Part shown: positions 61,783 through 64,000 of the stretch, piece by piece | Layout of the letters: every line of letters begins with the position of its first letter | How positions within the stretch are numbered: position 1 is the first letter of the stretch | From: Spirosoma aerolatum | Lineage (GTDB): Bacteria; Bacteroidota; Bacteroidia; Cytophagales; Spirosomataceae | DNA length: 64,000 nucleotides | Assembly: GCF_002056795.1 (NCBI RefSeq) | Contig: NZ_CP020104.1 | Location: 2,553,001-2,617,000 of the forward strand | Direction of reading: 5' to 3' | Position numbers and translations under genes: made by a program | Notes under the pieces: generated by a model | The model's input: the letters and a program-made list of their open reading frames with translations, nothing else | What the model was told of the DNA's origin: nothing | Database searches by the model: none

Positions 61783-62493
61783 GTGTCACAACAAACTGAA
61801 ATAAGCCCTGCTTCTGATCCCGGTCAGGTTATCCTGATCGATAAACCGCTTACGTGGACATCGTTCGATGTCGCCAATAAGTTAAAATACGCCTGTAAAT
61901 TCAAGAAAATCGGCCATGCCGGTACGCTCGATCCGTTGGCAACTGGCCTGCTCATTCTTTGTACGGGCAAGATGACCAAACAAATTGACCAGTATCAGGC
62001 GCAGGAAAAAGAATATACGGGTACGTTAGTGCTCGGTAAAACAACCCCTTCGGTCGACCTGGAAACGGGATTCGATGCTGAATTCAACACAACGGGTATT
62101 ACAGCCGATCAGATTCAGGCAGCAGCTCAACAGTTGACGGGCGACATCTTGCAGGTGCCCCCCATTTACTCAGCTGTGCGGGTCAATGGAGAACGGCTCT
62201 ATGAAAAAGCCCGACGTGGCGAAACCGCTGACCGTGTGGAGGGAGGTATTAAGGCTCGGCAGGTGACGGTTTCTGCTTTTGAGGTTGATGCCAGCCGTTT
62301 CCCTGAAGTAGATTTTCGCATCGTATGTTCGAAAGGCACCTATATTCGCAGTCTCGTACGCGATTTGGGGATGTTACTCAACAATGGTGCCTATATGAGT
62401 AGCCTGCGTCGAACGCGGATTGGTCATTTTCGTATCGAAGAAGCCCATACCATCGACGAGTTTATAAAGATAAGTCGTGAGTCATCAGTTTGA
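61783..62493 (+). CDS. truB: tRNA pseudouridine(55) synthase
   Basis: 236 aa from the GTG at 61783 (reads [20 protein letters not shown]); the open frame begins at a TTG at 61738, whose extra residues are not family-like. Catalytic Asp50 is in [14 protein letters not shown]. Further TruB motifs: [21 protein letters not shown] and [15 protein letters not shown]. Its TGA stop (62491-62493) lies in the left arm of a 26-bp palindrome. Confidence 0.94.
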   Translation: MSQQTEISPASDPGQVILIDKPLTWTSFDVANKLKYACKFKKIGHAGTLDPLATGLLILCTGKMTKQIDQYQAQEKEYTGTLVLGKTTPSVDLETGFDAEFNTTGITADQIQAAAQQLTGDILQVPPIYSAVRVNGERLYEKARRGETADRVEGGIKARQVTVSAFEVDASRFPEVDFRIVCSKGTYIRSLVRDLGMLLNNGAYMSSLRRTRIGHFRIEEAHTIDEFIKISRESSV

Positions 62494-62544
62494 AAAAGTC
62501 AGCAATAGTAACGTTGCCGACTTTTTCAAACTGATGACTCACGA
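62475..62544. repeat. Perfect 26-bp inverted repeat between truB and ribF
   Basis: Arms 62475-62500 and 62519-62544 are complementary over 26 bp, with an 18-nt spacer that itself adds GCAA/TTGC pairs. It contains the truB stop and ends 13 bp before the ribF ATG (62558), so it could block or tune ribF translation. Confidence 0.85.
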
Positions 62545-62557
62545 TTAGCGACTGAAC

Positions 62558-63490
62558 ATGATTATTTACAACGGTCTCAACGACATACAACCTTTAGTCA
62601 ATGCGGTAGTTACCAGCGGTACATTTGATGGGGTTCATTTAGGCCATCAGACGATTCTGGCGCGGCTAACTGAGATAGCCCAAACGAATGGGGGCGAGTC
62701 GGTGCTGATTACCTATTGGCCGCATCCGCGAACGGTCGTATCAAACGATAGTCAGAATCTACGATTGCTGACCTCGCTCGACGAAAAAATTGAACTGATC
62801 GATCAGGCAGGTGTCGATCATCTGGTGGTTATTCCGTTCACGCGTTCGTTTTCTGAACTGACATCCGAGCAATATATCCGCCAGATTCTGATCGATAAAA
62901 TTGGTACTAAGAAGCTGGTTATTGGCTACGACCACCGTTTTGGCCGCGATCGCGAAGGCGGGTTTGAATATATTCGTGCTCATCAGAATGAGTATGGATT
63001 TGAGGTGGAAGAAATACCCCGTCAGGATGTGGATGCAGTAGGGGTTAGTTCGTCTAAAATTCGGGCGGCCCTGAACGAAGGCAATGTTCACACCGCAAAT
63101 CGCTTGCTGGGACGTGCTTACAACCTGACAGGTACGATTGTAAAAGGCCGTCAGTTGGGCCGTACGATTGGCTTCCCTACGGCCAACATGCAGGTCGATG
63201 ATCCAACAAAATTAATTCCTGCCAATGGGGTGTATGCGGTTGAGGTGGCGTACGGTGGACAAACGCTGGGTGGAATGCTTAACATCGGATTCCGCCCGAC
63301 TGTGGCGGGGACGCACCAAACCATCGAGACGTATATTTTCGATTTTGACAAGGACATCTACGGCGAACACATGACCCTGAAATTTCGGGAGTTTCTGCGC
63401 CCGGAGCAAAAATTCGACGGCCTTCCTGCACTCGTAGCTCAATTGAAACGAGACGAGGAAACGGCGCGGGTAGTGCTTAGTCAGAAGTAA
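62558..63490 (+). CDS. ribF: Bifunctional riboflavin kinase/FAD synthetase
   Basis: 310 aa. The N-terminal FMN adenylyltransferase domain has VTSGTFDGVHLGHQTIL and IGYDHRFGRDREGG; the C-terminal riboflavin kinase domain has GRQLGRTIGFPTANM and NIGFRPTVAG. It makes FMN then FAD. It is the last gene of the ftsX-ribF run, separated from truB by the palindrome. Confidence 0.96.
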   Translation: MIIYNGLNDIQPLVNAVVTSGTFDGVHLGHQTILARLTEIAQTNGGESVLITYWPHPRTVVSNDSQNLRLLTSLDEKIELIDQAGVDHLVVIPFTRSFSELTSEQYIRQILIDKIGTKKLVIGYDHRFGRDREGGFEYIRAHQNEYGFEVEEIPRQDVDAVGVSSSKIRAALNEGNVHTANRLLGRAYNLTGTIVKGRQLGRTIGFPTANMQVDDPTKLIPANGVYAVEVAYGGQTLGGMLNIGFRPTVAGTHQTIETYIFDFDKDIYGEHMTLKFREFLRPEQKFDGLPALVAQLKRDEETARVVLSQK

Positions 63491-63510
63491 TTAAAGATGG
63501 TCAAGGATTG

Positions 63511-64000
63511 TCAGGCTACGCTCGCCAATCCCTGGCCAATATGTTTTCCGGCTACATACCCCGTAGTCCAGGCATTTTGAAAGTTGAACCCCCCGGTAAT
63601 CCCGTCAATATCCAGGACTTCGCCCGCGAAAAATAGACCGGGTTGGGCTTTGCTTTCGAGTGTTTGCGGATTCAGACTGTCAACGGCAATGCCTCCGCAG
63701 GTAACGAACTCGTCTTTAAAGGTCGTTTTCCCAACAACCTGAAACTGGCTGTTGGTCAGTCGCTCAATTAATCGATTCAGCAATTTGGCAGGTAAGTCGG
63801 CCCAGCGTTGTGCGTCGGTCATGCCTGACTCCGACACAAAAATCTGCCATAACCGATTCGGTAAACCGAACGGATTTTGTGAAGATACCTGTTTCCGTCC
63901 ATTTTGCTGGCGGAAGTCCTGGAGCAGGTTGCGAAGTTGATGCTCGTTGAGCGTAGGAGTCCAGTTGATTCGAAGGACAAATCGGTAGTCCATAGCGGCC
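63511..64000 (-). CDS. BaiN/HI0933-type flavoprotein (partial, 5' end outside window)
   Basis: The minus strand reads without a stop to the window edge, so only the C-terminal about 160 residues are seen; ATG 63993 is internal. FVTCGGIAVDSLNPQTLES and PGLFFAGEVLDIDGITGGFNFQNAWTTGYVAG are the FAD-binding end of the HI0933-like (BaiN/RdsA) aminoacetone-oxidase-type family. Substrate unknown. Convergent with ribF, 20 bp between stops. Confidence 0.9.
   Translation of the reverse strand, partial: AAMDYRFVLRINWTPTLNEHQLRNLLQDFRQQNGRKQVSSQNPFGLPNRLWQIFVSESGMTDAQRWADLPAKLLNRLIERLTNSQFQVVGKTTFKDEFVTCGGIAVDSLNPQTLESKAQPGLFFAGEVLDIDGITGGFNFQNAWTTGYVAGKHIGQGLASVA

Overview
The window looks like chromosomal DNA of a Bacteroidota bacterium of the order Cytophagales, probably Spirosoma or a close relative. 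The genus is inferred from gene content and style, not from a search. The signs are a SusC/SusD (RagA/RagB) pair, several outer-membrane proteins with an N-terminal carboxypeptidase-regulatory-like domain, DUF5686, DUF5690 and DUF3098 proteins, few Shine-Dalgarno sites, and repeated TAnnTTTG boxes (the Bacteroidota -7 element) just upstream of starts. There is one tRNA (Arg, ACG). I found no rRNA, CRISPR array, phage, transposase or integrase.

Layout. 1-4.2 kb: sugar isomerase (cut by the window edge) and deoC, an AhpD-like protein, three small unrecognised genes and a DUF1460 cysteine hydrolase. 4.3-12.5 kb: two divergent GH13 amylases, a PAS histidine kinase, a lipoprotein, a CreD-like membrane protein and beta-phosphoglucomutase. 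12.6-21 kb: a DUF5686 outer-membrane protein, a DUF4405/NTF2 protein, an AT-rich stretch with a small secreted protein and a TlpA-like thioredoxin, and a large TonB-dependent receptor. 21.4-29.8 kb: two glycosyltransferases, an RluA pseudouridine synthase, tRNA-Arg, an enoyl-CoA hydratase, a PAP2-like membrane protein, rpoN and pncB.

30-46 kb is the most interesting part. A LytS-like kinase and LytTR regulator precede a phosphonatase-like HAD hydrolase, an FAD amine oxidase, a SusC/SusD pair, a calcineurin-like phosphoesterase, a PhnZ-like HD oxygenase, a beta-propeller/phosphoesterase fusion, an NTF2-like protein and a DUF5690 membrane protein, all on the plus strand. I read this as an organophosphonate utilisation locus: outer-membrane import by SusCD, periplasmic trimming by phosphoesterases, then C-P bond cleavage by two chemistries, hydrolytic (PhnX-like) and oxidative (PhnZ-like).

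46-64 kb is mostly housekeeping: nadE, an EamA transporter, an OmpA-family gene broken at a C9 tract, an unknown 360-aa protein, a GH130 enzyme, a very acidic 80-aa protein, isochorismate synthase, corA, mscS, a DUF6600 protein, truA, then ftsX-DUF3098-uppP-truB-ribF and a truncated BaiN-type flavoprotein.

A second theme is long perfect or near-perfect inverted repeats at gene 3' ends (10.2, 12.5, 38.2, 49.4, 53.5, 60.8 and 62.5 kb). Their sequences are mutually different, and in three cases the arms supply the stop codon of a neighbouring gene.
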